Source: Lelliottia nimipressuralis (GTDB lineage: Bacteria; Pseudomonadota; Gammaproteobacteria; Enterobacterales; Enterobacteriaceae). From it: DNA of 64,000 nucleotides. The stretch spans positions 62,001 through 126,000 of the forward strand of contig NZ_SOMG01000016.1 of NCBI RefSeq assembly GCF_004402045.1. The letters are read 5' to 3'. The notes under the pieces were generated by a model that saw only the letters and a program-made list of their open reading frames with translations, had not been told where the DNA came from and ran no database searches. Positions 38,162 through 46,536 of this stretch are shown here, in pieces; within the stretch, counting starts at the first letter, position 1, and the number at the start of each line of letters is the position of its first letter. A program made the position numbers and the translations under genes.

Positions 38162-38827
38162 TTCAGAGGGGGCTTCGTTTTCCAGGCGGAGCCCTGCTCA
38201 TTTCAGTATCTTTTCCTCCGAAATTTGCCTTCGGTACATCCGGGATCGTGCTTTGGGGCAATTCAGTTTCCAAAGTTTTCCTTTAAAGCAGGGTTGCCTA
38301 TCTCCGGGAGCGCGAAATTGTATGCACAGATCAAATACGTCAGGGATGAAAACCGGATGGTCGGTTATGTGATATCCGGCGTTAAAGTGGTGCTGGCAGG
38401 TATGCAGGGCGCGTTTGGCTTCGTGCTGACCTCCTCAATGATCCCCGTAGGCGTTCTTGCCGGTGCTATTCTGATTATCGACGCGACTAACACTATTACC
38501 CGTGAAGTTGGTCGTCAGTTCCTGAATGAACCTGACACGCAGGGCATGTTTGGTGATAGCGCGATGAACATCGCTGAATTCATGGGATTTGAACGATCAA
38601 CAGGGCTGGGGATTTATAACGGGGTAGCGCTCGCAGGCAATATATATAGTATCTATGGATTAATGGCCAGACCCGGAACATGGCGTCTGTTTAACTATAT
38701 CAGTACCGATTTTTACCGGAAAATCGACACCATGTCCCGGGGTAAACTGACAATGAAAATTGTAGGCTGGGGGGTAAAAGCTAAGGTTGTGTTCGATCTG
38801 ATCACTTCGGATGATGCGGGGAAATGA
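38162..38827 (+). pseudogene. DUF4225-family protein, N-terminally truncated
   Basis: The open frame from 38162 has no good start codon near its beginning: candidates are TTG 38225 and ATG 38357 (with an AGGGA upstream). The C-terminal part matches the DUF4225 pattern, with a hydrophobic hairpin (SSMIPVGVLAGAILIIDATN), then GDSAMNIAEFMGF, YSIYGLMARPGTWRLF and KIVGWGVKAKVVFDL. Family members I recall have a longer helical N-terminal region, which is missing. Function is unknown in the family. The 3' end overlaps the convergent membrane-protein gene by 26 bp. It could still be expressed as about 156 residues from 38357. Confidence 0.65.
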
Positions 38828-39131
38828 GCGTTTTCCTGCGGTAAAGCCATGATTTATAGGCCAGCTTCAAAGGCATGGTGACAGTAAACAGTGTGCCAAG
38901 AATCACAACGGCCACACCAAAGGAAATGGCATGCATCCTTGAGCCAAACAATAGTGTGGTCACAAAAATCAACACCATTACTGATAGAACCCAAATAAGA
39001 GCCTTAAAACGGTTTGCCAGATCATTCAGCAGGGTATCCATCTCCGTACCCGTTTTAGCTGAACTGGCCTGCAATCGGACAATTTCATCTTCACTGAAAC
39101 CGTGATTCATCAGATCATTTTCATAGTTCAT
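38802..39131 (-). CDS. Small two-helix membrane protein, convergent with the DUF4225 fragment
   Basis: A 109-residue protein: a soluble helical N-terminus (GFSEDEIVRLQASSAKTGTE), two membrane segments (LIWVLSVMVLIFVTTLLFG and FGVAVVILGTLFTVTMPL), and a basic tail. It has an excellent ribosome site (AAGGAGG, 7 bp before ATG 39131), so it is probably expressed. No named family is recognised. The tail-to-tail overlap with the DUF4225 gene suggests the two are kept together; whether they act as toxin and immunity or as partners is unknown. Confidence 0.75.
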   Translation of the reverse strand: MNYENDLMNHGFSEDEIVRLQASSAKTGTEMDTLLNDLANRFKALIWVLSVMVLIFVTTLLFGSRMHAISFGVAVVILGTLFTVTMPLKLAYKSWLYRRKTLISPHHPK

Positions 39132-39289
39132 GCTTACCTCCTTTTCCCTGCGGGAAGTTTAACACGCCCTGCGCCAATAACCAGTTAAGCCCGACCGGTA
39201 ACCTGAAAGGGGGCCGCCTGGAAAATCTGGAAATATTTGCATGAACTATTCTGTATGGCCTGGTGTATTCCCAGGTGGTCAGTAAGATA

Positions 39290-39322
39290 GAAGACAAAAA
39301 ACCCAGCGTAATAGCTGGGTTT
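39290..39322 (-). terminator. Terminator of the glycine-zipper protein gene
   Basis: AAACCCAGC (39299-39307) pairs with GCTGGGTTT (39314-39322) around a 6-nt loop. Reading on the minus strand it is followed by TTTTTTGTC. Confidence 0.88.
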
Positions 39323-39362
39323 CTTCATCATACCGGTTCGAAAGGCAGAACTACGGCATTTA

Positions 39363-39695
39363 TCAGTGAGTCGCTTCACCAATCAGCGCACCTGTACCCG
39401 CGCCGACTGCCGCACCTTTCAGCACGCTCTTGCCGGTTACCGCCGCAGCGCCCGCGCCCACGGCAGCCCCAACCGCGCCGCCCTTACGCGCGGCTTTACC
39501 TTTGTCGCCGTTTTTGAACATGGCACCGGTACCTGCGCCCACGACGGCGCCGCCAACGGTCGATTTCAGATCTTTGCCCGTGGCCGCGCCAATGGCAGCG
39601 CCCGCTACCGCGCCAGCGGCAGTTTTGTCGATGGCCATTCCCGAGGTGGAAAACAGGAGGGTGCTGATAACCAGCGTTGTTTTAATCAGTTTCAT
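39363..39695 (-). CDS. Exported glycine-zipper protein
   Basis: A 110-residue protein with a signal peptide (KTTLVISTLLFSTSGMA before IDK) and a body made almost wholly of Gly/Ala repeats (GAVAGAAIGAATGKD, GGAVVGAGTGAMF, AVGAAVGAGAAAVTG, GAAVGAGTGALIG). This is the YMGG/glycine-zipper pattern found in small envelope proteins that oligomerise in membranes. There is no lipobox. Start 39695 is chosen because it begins the signal peptide. It has its own terminator; its role is unknown. Confidence 0.8.
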   Translation of the reverse strand: MKLIKTTLVISTLLFSTSGMAIDKTAAGAVAGAAIGAATGKDLKSTVGGAVVGAGTGAMFKNGDKGKAARKGGAVGAAVGAGAAAVTGKSVLKGAAVGAGTGALIGEATH

Positions 39696-39855
39696 AACAG
39701 ATCCTTTGTGACTGCTGTCGGTTGATACGTCATTTCTCTGCATCTGGCAGGAGAGAAACGGCCAGATAGTGCCAGCAATACCGCCTCAACCTTTAGGCTA
39801 ATCATGCCCTGAGCAAGGATCTGTGCTGCCGGGCGGCTAACCGCCCGGCCAGCCG

Positions 39856-40722
39856 TCATGCCTGACGTTTGTCTTCCGTATTCGTCTCGAAGTCGCTCGC
39901 CGCATGGCGCTCGTGGAGCTGCTCATTCAGCTCGCCGCTGGTGCGGTTAACGATGCGTCCGCGCTTGACGGCATGGCGGCTCGCCACATCTTTTGCCCAG
40001 CGCTGCACGTTAGTGTACTTCTCTGCGTCGAGGAACTCGGCGGCGTTATAGACGCTACCCAGCGCCACGCAGCCGAACCATGGCCAGATGGCGATATCCG
40101 CGATGGTGTACTCCTCACCCGCCACGTAGCGACCCCGCGCCAGCTGTTTATCCAGCACGTCGAACAGGCGCTTGGCTTCCATCGTGAAGCGGTCAATCGC
40201 GTACTCAATTTTCACCGGTGCGTAGTTGTAGAAGTGACCAAAGCCGCCGCCGAGGAACGGCGCCGCACCCTGGAGCCAGAACAGCCAGTTCAGGGTTTCC
40301 GTGCGGCCAGCCGGATCTTTCGGCAGGAAGTGACCGAACTTCTCTGCCAGATAGAGCAGGATATTGCCGGATTCAAATACGCGCGTTGGCGGGGTCGTGG
40401 AGTAGTCACGAAGTGCCGGTATTTTTGAGTTCGGGTTCACGTCAACAAACCCGCTGGAGAACTGATCGCCCTCGCCGATGCGAATCAACCACGCATCGTA
40501 CTCCGCGCCCGTCACGCCCAGCGCCAGCAGCTCTTCGAGCATAATCGTCACTTTCTGGCCGTTGGGTGTGCCCAGCGAGTAGAGCTGCAGCGGGTGAGAG
40601 CCGACAGGAAGATCTTTCTCATGCGTTGCGCCGGAAATCGGACGGTTGATGTTGGCGAACGCGCCGCCGCCGTTCTTTTTCCATTCCCATACTTTTGGTG
40701 GCTGATACGTGTTGTCTGACAT
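39856..40722 (-). CDS. yghU: Glutathione S-transferase-like disulfide-bond oxidoreductase YghU
   Basis: A 288-residue Nu-class GST that binds two glutathiones and reduces disulfides. It has an N-terminal extension (MSDNTYQPPKVWEWKKNGGG), a thioredoxin-like domain with PLQLYSLGTPNGQKVTIMLE and NSKIPALRD, and the helical C-terminal domain (YTIADIAIWPWFG). Length equals that of E. coli YghU. The GC-rich inverted repeat GCCGGGCGGC...GCCGCCCGGC-like stem at about 39830-39855 after its stop is a probable terminator. It is divergent from the peptide ABC operon. Confidence 0.95.
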   Translation of the reverse strand: MSDNTYQPPKVWEWKKNGGGAFANINRPISGATHEKDLPVGSHPLQLYSLGTPNGQKVTIMLEELLALGVTGAEYDAWLIRIGEGDQFSSGFVDVNPNSKIPALRDYSTTPPTRVFESGNILLYLAEKFGHFLPKDPAGRTETLNWLFWLQGAAPFLGGGFGHFYNYAPVKIEYAIDRFTMEAKRLFDVLDKQLARGRYVAGEEYTIADIAIWPWFGCVALGSVYNAAEFLDAEKYTNVQRWAKDVASRHAVKRGRIVNRTSGELNEQLHERHAASDFETNTEDKRQA

Positions 40723-40967
40723 GTTGGCCTGCCTTTTTAGTGATGTGTTGAGGCAGTGTAGCAGGAGATTTGTGAAGCGTTTAACGAACTGAGCGCAATC
40801 AATTAACCGCTATTCCTTCTGCTGCTTATATATATCAAATCCGGCATAAGCTTAATCGAAAATCGCATTTTCATAATTAATGCGTAAATGGATAAAGCTG
40901 CATATGATGCTTCAACATAAATAAAAGATGCAGTAATAAACACTTTATAAGGCAAGGAGTTAGTGAG
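40723..40967. promoter_or_regulatory. yghU / ABC-operon divergent region with palindrome
   Basis: A 15-bp palindrome GAAAAT-CGC-ATTTTC lies at 40858-40872, about 95 bp before the binding-protein start, and could be an operator. The region downstream of it is AT-rich. A strong ribosome site (AAGGAG) precedes the ATG at 40968. No regulator gene lies next to it. Confidence 0.45.
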
Positions 40968-42557
40968 ATGCGTAAGCTTCTGTTATCGGCCGCGATCGTT
41001 TCGCTCGCGTTAGGCCTGGCGGGCTGTGATGATGCGAAAAATAAAGAGACAAATACGTCCCCGGCGGCAAAAAGCGACGCGCCAAAAGCGGGCGGTTCGC
41101 TCATTATCGGGATTACCTCCGGCGACCCGTTAGCCGTTAATCCGCTCTACGCCAGCGACCGCACAACGTTAACCATCATGCAGGCGCTTTATGCCCCGCT
41201 GTACAGCTTTAATAACGGCAAAATTGAGTGGGGCCTGGCGGAAAGCCTGACGCCTTCTGCCGACAACCTGAGCTACACCCTGACGTTAAAACCCAATCTG
41301 AAATGGCAGGACGGACAGCCGCTGACGGCGGACGACGTGGTCTTTACGTTCAACAAGCTGCTGGATGCCAAACAGCACAGCTTCTTCCGCAGCATGTTCA
41401 CCTACGGCGATAAGCCGGTACAGGTGAGCAAGGTCGACGACCGCACCGTTAAATTCACCTTACCGCAGGTTAGCGCCGCCTTTACCGGAACCCTGGTGCA
41501 GATCTACCCGATCCCGCAGCACGTATTTGCCAGTGAAGGCGATCTGGAAAAGAGCACCAAAAACGATGCGCCGGTAGGCTCCGGGCCGTTCAAATTTAAA
41601 GAGTACCGCGCCGGGCAATATTACGCCCTGACCCGCTTTGACGATTACTGGAACGGCAAAGCGAAGCTTGATTCCGTGACCTACCGTTTCGCCAAAGACA
41701 GTAACGCCGCCAACCTGGCGCTGCAAAACGGTGAGATCAACCTCAAGATGGTTGACCCGCAGGATGTGAATCGCCTGAAAAATACCGGTAAGTTCGACTT
41801 CGTGGTCTATCCGGAAGGCCGCCTGGCCTATATGACGTTCAACCAGAACGTGCCGGTGATGAAGAGCAAAGCGCTGCGTCAGGCCATTGCTTACGCCATC
41901 AACAAGGATGAACTGACCCAGACCGCCTTTACCTCGCTCGACTACGCCAAACCGGCAACCTCGTTCCTGACGCCAGATACGCTTTACAAGACGGATGACG
42001 TCGAGCAGTACAAATTCGATCTGCAAAAAGCCAAAGACCTGCTGAAGACGTCCGGCGCGCCGGATAATCTCAAGCTGCGCCTGGCGTATGTGAACACCAA
42101 CAAAACCCAGGAGAGCATGGCGCTCTACATTCAGCAGGCGCTGAAGGGCATTGGGGTGAACGTGGAGCTGATGCCGCTGGACTCCAACGCGATGTCTCAG
42201 CGCAGTCTCGACATGAACAACACCGCGTGGGAGCTGAACCTGGGCGGCTACATCATGGGTTCAGAGCCGGACGGTTACAAATCGCTGTTCATGAGCAACG
42301 AGGCCTATAACTACGCACACTACAAAAATCCGCAGTTCGATGCCCTGTGGGATAAAGGTGCCGTGGAAACCGACGCCGCGAAACGTGCCGATATCTACAA
42401 GCAAATTCAGCAGACCGTGGCGAACGACATGACCTACTACCCGATTGCCTACACCAACGCGACCGTCGCGGTGGACAAGCGTTTCGGCGGCACCCAGGAA
42501 GCGGAGCCGAAACCGGTCTACCTGTTCCAGGATCTGTCAAAAATCTATCAGAAATAA
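40968..42557 (+). CDS. Peptide-type ABC transporter substrate-binding lipoprotein (SBP_bac_5)
   Basis: A 529-residue family-5 solute-binding protein (DppA/OppA/NikA type). The lipobox LAGC gives Cys20 as the lipidated residue, so unlike E. coli DppA it is a lipoprotein anchored in the membrane. Family segments are NPLYASDRTTLTIMQALYAP, LKPNLKWQDGQPLTADDVVF and VGSGPFKFKEY, plus ALRQAIAYAINKDEL. The substrate may be a di-/oligopeptide or a related small molecule; the sequence does not decide. It heads a complete five-gene importer operon. Confidence 0.9.
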   Translation: MRKLLLSAAIVSLALGLAGCDDAKNKETNTSPAAKSDAPKAGGSLIIGITSGDPLAVNPLYASDRTTLTIMQALYAPLYSFNNGKIEWGLAESLTPSADNLSYTLTLKPNLKWQDGQPLTADDVVFTFNKLLDAKQHSFFRSMFTYGDKPVQVSKVDDRTVKFTLPQVSAAFTGTLVQIYPIPQHVFASEGDLEKSTKNDAPVGSGPFKFKEYRAGQYYALTRFDDYWNGKAKLDSVTYRFAKDSNAANLALQNGEINLKMVDPQDVNRLKNTGKFDFVVYPEGRLAYMTFNQNVPVMKSKALRQAIAYAINKDELTQTAFTSLDYAKPATSFLTPDTLYKTDDVEQYKFDLQKAKDLLKTSGAPDNLKLRLAYVNTNKTQESMALYIQQALKGIGVNVELMPLDSNAMSQRSLDMNNTAWELNLGGYIMGSEPDGYKSLFMSNEAYNYAHYKNPQFDALWDKGAVETDAAKRADIYKQIQQTVANDMTYYPIAYTNATVAVDKRFGGTQEAEPKPVYLFQDLSKIYQK

Positions 42558-42563
42558 GTGATT

Positions 42564-42585
42564 GCCCCGGCCGTCAGGTCGGGGC
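42564..42585 (+). promoter_or_regulatory. Intercistronic hairpin after the binding-protein gene
   Basis: GCCCCG (42564-42569) pairs with CGGGGC (42580-42585). There is only a short TTT after it, so it probably attenuates transcription or protects the mRNA, giving more binding protein than permease, as in many ABC operons. Confidence 0.6.
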
Positions 42586-42602
42586 TTTGGTAAGGGCACG
42601 TC

Positions 42603-43556
42603 GTGAACACACTCCTCACGCGTCGGCTGCTGCAATTGCTGCCGATGCTGTTCTTTATTTCACTGGTCGCGTTTTTGCTGGTCAAACTCGCGCCCGGCGA
42701 TCCGGTGGCAGCGTACATCACGCCGCGTATGGCCCCGGAAGATATCGAACGTATTCGCCAGAGCCTGGGGCTGGATAAGCCCCTGGTCACGCAGTACGTT
42801 TTGTGGCTGAAAAACGTCCTGCAGGGCGATCTCGGCTATTCGCTGATTTACCACCGCCCGGTGCTGGAGATGATCGGCGAACGCATTCCGGCCACGCTGG
42901 GGCTGATGGGCGCGTCATTGCTGCTGGCGATCGTGCTGGCTATTCCGCTGGGCCTGCTGGCGGGCGCATTTAAGCACCGCTGGCTGGATCACCTGCTGAA
43001 CCTGTTCGCCTATATCGGCATCTCGGTGCCGATTTTCTGGTTCGGTATTTTGCTCATTACCGTTTTTGCCGTGCAGCTTAACTGGTTTCCCAGCATGGGG
43101 ATGCGCACCATCGGCATGGAGGATAACGGCCTGGATGTGCTGCGCCACGGCGTGCTGCCGTGCATTGCGCTCACGTTCTACAACCTCTCCAGCTACGTGC
43201 GCTACATCCGCTCTAACACCATCTCGCAGCTCTCCGCCGACTACGTACAGACCCAGCTTGCCTACGGCGCGACGCGCGGCAGTATTCTGTTCCGCCATGT
43301 GCTGAAAAACGTGCTGCTGCCGGTGATTACCCTGTTCGGCCTGTCGTTCGGTGAGCTGATTGTAGGAGCTTATGTGACCGAGAGCGTCTTCTCCTGGCCG
43401 GGGATGGGGCTGCTTGGGATCCAGTCGATCGCCTCGCTGGACTACCCGCTGATCATGGCGATCATCATGCTCTCGTCGATGATGCTGATCGTCGGTAATC
43501 TGATCGCCGATGTGCTTTATCGCTTCGCCGATCCCCGCATTCGTACGCTGAGGTAA
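42603..43556 (+). CDS. Peptide-type ABC transporter permease 1 (DppB-like)
   Basis: A 317-residue inner-membrane permease of the OppB/DppB type with six hydrophobic segments. The N-terminal pattern LLTRRLLQLLPMLFFISLVAF and KLAPGDPVAAY are typical. The EAA loop that contacts the ATPase reads YGATRGSILFRHVLKN. The start is GTG at 42603 with a GTAAGGG ribosome site. permease 2 begins 6 bp after its stop. Confidence 0.9.
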   Translation: MNTLLTRRLLQLLPMLFFISLVAFLLVKLAPGDPVAAYITPRMAPEDIERIRQSLGLDKPLVTQYVLWLKNVLQGDLGYSLIYHRPVLEMIGERIPATLGLMGASLLLAIVLAIPLGLLAGAFKHRWLDHLLNLFAYIGISVPIFWFGILLITVFAVQLNWFPSMGMRTIGMEDNGLDVLRHGVLPCIALTFYNLSSYVRYIRSNTISQLSADYVQTQLAYGATRGSILFRHVLKNVLLPVITLFGLSFGELIVGAYVTESVFSWPGMGLLGIQSIASLDYPLIMAIIMLSSMMLIVGNLIADVLYRFADPRIRTLR

Positions 43557-43561
43557 CCCGG

Positions 43562-44407
43562 ATGAGCAGACGCTGGCAGCAGGTTCGTCACCAGCTGCGC
43601 CGCAACCGTCCGGCGCAGTTCTCTCTGTTTGTGCTTTTTATTTTCGTTGTCGCCGCGCTCTGTGCGGGCTTGAGTCCGTACGATCCGGATCGGATGGCGC
43701 TCGGCGCACGCACGCTACCGCCGGATGCCGCGCACTGGTTCGGCACCGATGAATACGGGCGCGACTACTTCACCCGCGCGCTGTATGGCGGCCAGATCTC
43801 CCTGATGGTCGGTTTTCTTGCCATGCTCTTTTCCACGCTTATCGGCACGGTGGTGGGAACGGTGAGCGGCTATTTTGGCGGCTGGCTGGATAACCTGATG
43901 ATGCGCGCCGTGGATATTCTGATGGCCATTCCGGCCTTCTTCCTGCTGCTGGTGGTGAATGCTTACCTCAAGCCGGGCGTGGATAACATCATCCTGATCA
44001 TCAGCCTGCTGACGTGGATGAACATGTCGCGGCTGGTGCGTGCTGAAACGCTGTCGGTGAAAGAGCGCGAGTATGTGCTTTATGCCCGCGCGTCGGGAGA
44101 GCATCCGCTGCGCATTATCGTGCGCCATATCATTCCCGGCGTGCTCCCGACCATTATCGTGGCGGCCACGCTCAATATCGCCTCGGCCATTCTGATGGAG
44201 TCGACGCTCAGCTTCCTGGGGCTGGGCGTGCAGGCGCCTGCGGCGTCGTGGGGAAGCATGCTTAACAACGCCCAGTCTTATATTGGCGAGGCGTCGTGGC
44301 TGGCGATGTTCCCCGGCATTCTGATCCTGTTGACGGTGTTCAGCTTTAACGTGCTGGGCGATGTATTTCGTACCGCCTTTGAGCCAGGAGCGAATCGCGA
44401 TGAGTAA
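43562..44407 (+). CDS. Peptide-type ABC transporter permease 2 (DppC-like)
   Basis: A 281-residue DppC/OppC-type permease. It has the N-terminal OppC_N helix (FSLFVLFIFVVAALCAGL), the HWFGTDEYGRDYFTRALYG motif, and the EAA loop RASGEHPLRIIVRHIIPG, then ESTLSFLGLGVQAPAASWG. Its stop overlaps the ATG of the first ATPase gene by 8 bp. It forms the channel with permease 1. Confidence 0.92.
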   Translation: MSRRWQQVRHQLRRNRPAQFSLFVLFIFVVAALCAGLSPYDPDRMALGARTLPPDAAHWFGTDEYGRDYFTRALYGGQISLMVGFLAMLFSTLIGTVVGTVSGYFGGWLDNLMMRAVDILMAIPAFFLLLVVNAYLKPGVDNIILIISLLTWMNMSRLVRAETLSVKEREYVLYARASGEHPLRIIVRHIIPGVLPTIIVAATLNIASAILMESTLSFLGLGVQAPAASWGSMLNNAQSYIGEASWLAMFPGILILLTVFSFNVLGDVFRTAFEPGANRDE

Positions 44408-45377
44408 CTTATTAGCGCTTGAGAACCTGCAAACCACGTTCCGCACACGCGAGGGCGAGGTTCACGCGGTGCGCGGCGTGAGCTTTCAGGTTCAGCCGGG
44501 CGAACTTGTCGGCATTGTTGGCGAGTCGGGCTGCGGGAAAAGCGTCACCTGTAAGTCGATCATTCAGCTTCTGGGGAACAACGGACGGATCGCCGGGGGC
44601 AGCATCCGGTTCCAGAACGAGGACCTGGCGCAGAAAACCCCCGCGCAGATGCGCGCCATTCGCGGCAACGAGATCGCGATGATTTTCCAGGATCCGATGA
44701 CCGCCCTGAACCCGGTGCTGACCATCGGCAAACAGATGGCTGAGATCCTGATGCGCAACAAAGGGCTCACCAAAAAAGCGGCCAGGGCGGCGGCGATCGC
44801 CATGCTGGAACAGGTGGGTATTGCCGAGGCGGAACGCCGATACGACCAGTATCCGCACGAGTTCAGCGGCGGGATGCGCCAGCGGGTAATGATCGCAATT
44901 GCGCTCTCCTGCAACCCGAAGCTTCTTATTGCCGATGAGCCGACCACCGCGCTGGACGTGACCATTCAGGCGCAGATCCTGCGCCTGCTGAAAAGTCTGC
45001 AACAGCAGACTCGGACCGCGATTTTACTGATCACCCACGATCTCGGCGTGGTGGCGCAGGTCTGCAGCCGCGTGGTGGTGATGTACGGCGGGCTGGTGAT
45101 GGAGGAGGGGAGCGTGGAGGACATTTTTTATCGCCCCGCGCATCCCTACACCCAGGGGCTGCTGGCCTCGCTGCCGCGCCCGGATGAGGTGAATCAACGT
45201 CTATCGCCGATTGAAGGTTCACCGCCTGGCCTGCTTAACCCGCCGCCGGGCTGCCCGTTCGCCGAACGCTGTCCGAAACGCATGCCGCAGTGTGAACGGC
45301 AGCCCGAGTTTTATCCCGCCGGCGAGGGCCATCGCGCCGCCTGCTGGCTATGGGCCGATAAGGAGATTCAGGCATGA
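44400..45377 (+). CDS. Peptide-type ABC transporter ATPase 1 (DppD-like)
   Basis: A 325-residue ATPase with Walker [11 protein letters not shown], signature FSGGMRQRV, Walker B LLIADEPTTALD and H-loop LLITHDLG. The C-terminal oligopeptide-transporter domain carries four Cys near the end (GCPFAERCPKRMPQCERQ, then ACW), the likely [4Fe-4S] ligands of this ATPase class. Start 44400 gives MSNLLALENLQT with ribosome site CCAGGAG; the open frame continues 13 codons upstream. ATGA overlap with the next gene. Confidence 0.93.
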   Translation: MSNLLALENLQTTFRTREGEVHAVRGVSFQVQPGELVGIVGESGCGKSVTCKSIIQLLGNNGRIAGGSIRFQNEDLAQKTPAQMRAIRGNEIAMIFQDPMTALNPVLTIGKQMAEILMRNKGLTKKAARAAAIAMLEQVGIAEAERRYDQYPHEFSGGMRQRVMIAIALSCNPKLLIADEPTTALDVTIQAQILRLLKSLQQQTRTAILLITHDLGVVAQVCSRVVVMYGGLVMEEGSVEDIFYRPAHPYTQGLLASLPRPDEVNQRLSPIEGSPPGLLNPPPGCPFAERCPKRMPQCERQPEFYPAGEGHRAACWLWADKEIQA

Positions 45378-46351
45378 GTGAACAACTGGTGCCTTTAGTG
45401 AGCGTGCGCGAGCTGCGCAAGCACTATCCACTCAACGGCGGTTTGCTGCGTAAAGGCGTGGCCGTGAAGGCGGTTGATGGCGTGAGCTTTGATATTCAGC
45501 CGGGCGAGACGTTTGGCCTGGTGGGGGAGTCCGGCTGCGGGAAATCCACCCTCGGGCGCGCCATCCTGCGTCTTTTTGATATCACCTCGGGCGAGATCTA
45601 CTTTGCCGGGCAGGCGATCGCCCACGTCCGTGAAAAAGAACTCAAGCCGCTGCGCAAGCGGATGCAGGCGATTTTTCAGGATCCTTATTCCTCGCTCAAC
45701 CCCGGTATGACCGTGCGACAGCTGGTGGCCGAACCGATGCAGATCCACGGCTACAGCCGGGAAGCGCAGCAGGAGCGTACGGAAACGCTGCTCTACAAAG
45801 TGGGGTTGAAGCACGAACACCTTGAACGGTTCCCACACGAGTTCAGCGGCGGGCAGCGCCAGCGCATCAGTATTGCCCGCGCGCTGTCCGTGAATCCTGA
45901 ATTTGTGCTGTGCGATGAACCGCTCTCGGCGCTGGACGTCTCGGTGCAGGCGCAGGTGGTGAATATTCTGCAGGATCTGCAGCAGGAGCTGGGGCTGACC
46001 TATCTGTTTATCGCCCACGATCTTTCCATGGTGCGGCATATCTCCAGCCGCATTGGGGTGATGTATCTCGGTAAACTGGTGGAGGTGGCCCCCGCGAATG
46101 AGCTGTATCAGCGCCCGGCGCACCCTTACACCCGCGCGCTGCTGGCAGCGGTTCCCCGGCCCGACCCGCGCATTCGTCACCTCGATGACGCCACCCTGCG
46201 CGGCGACATTCCAGGCCCCACGTCCGCGCTGCCGGGCTGTAAGTTCTGCAGCCGCTGCCCGCATGCCATGCCGGTTTGCCAGGCGCAGGAGCCTGCGATG
46301 CAGGAGATTGCGCCAGGGCATTTCGCGGCATGCTGGTTGTTTAAGATTTGA
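45374..46351 (+). CDS. Peptide-type ABC transporter ATPase 2 (DppF-like)
   Basis: A 325-residue ATPase with Walker [12 protein letters not shown], signature FSGGQRQRI, Walker [13 protein letters not shown] and H-loop LFIAHDLS. The C-terminal oligopeptide domain again has a Cys cluster ([18 protein letters not shown], then ACW). It forms the ATPase heterodimer with the preceding gene. It is the last gene of the operon; a REP element follows within 12 bp of the stop. Confidence 0.93.
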   Translation: MSEQLVPLVSVRELRKHYPLNGGLLRKGVAVKAVDGVSFDIQPGETFGLVGESGCGKSTLGRAILRLFDITSGEIYFAGQAIAHVREKELKPLRKRMQAIFQDPYSSLNPGMTVRQLVAEPMQIHGYSREAQQERTETLLYKVGLKHEHLERFPHEFSGGQRQRISIARALSVNPEFVLCDEPLSALDVSVQAQVVNILQDLQQELGLTYLFIAHDLSMVRHISSRIGVMYLGKLVEVAPANELYQRPAHPYTRALLAAVPRPDPRIRHLDDATLRGDIPGPTSALPGCKFCSRCPHAMPVCQAQEPAMQEIAPGHFAACWLFKI

Positions 46352-46360
46352 GCCTTAAAC

Positions 46361-46430
46361 GTGTCGGGTGGCGCTTCGCTTACCCGACCGACTGGGTTTT
46401 GTGTTTCGTAGGCCGGGTAAGGCGAATTAT
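46361..46430. repeat. REP element plus partial second REP
   Basis: gtgtcgggtggcgcttcgct... (46361-46389) is a complete hairpin. gtaggccgggtaaggcgaat... (46408 onward) keeps one arm but loses the second. They lie between the ABC operon and gss. Confidence 0.7.
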
Positions 46431-46536
46431 TTGCCACGCAGGTGTATGATAAATATCCCTCTGTCAGGTTAATTACAACGTGCAGACGACGACAACCCCT
46501 AAAAAAATTGCCGCCTGCCTGTTTTAGGTTGGATAC

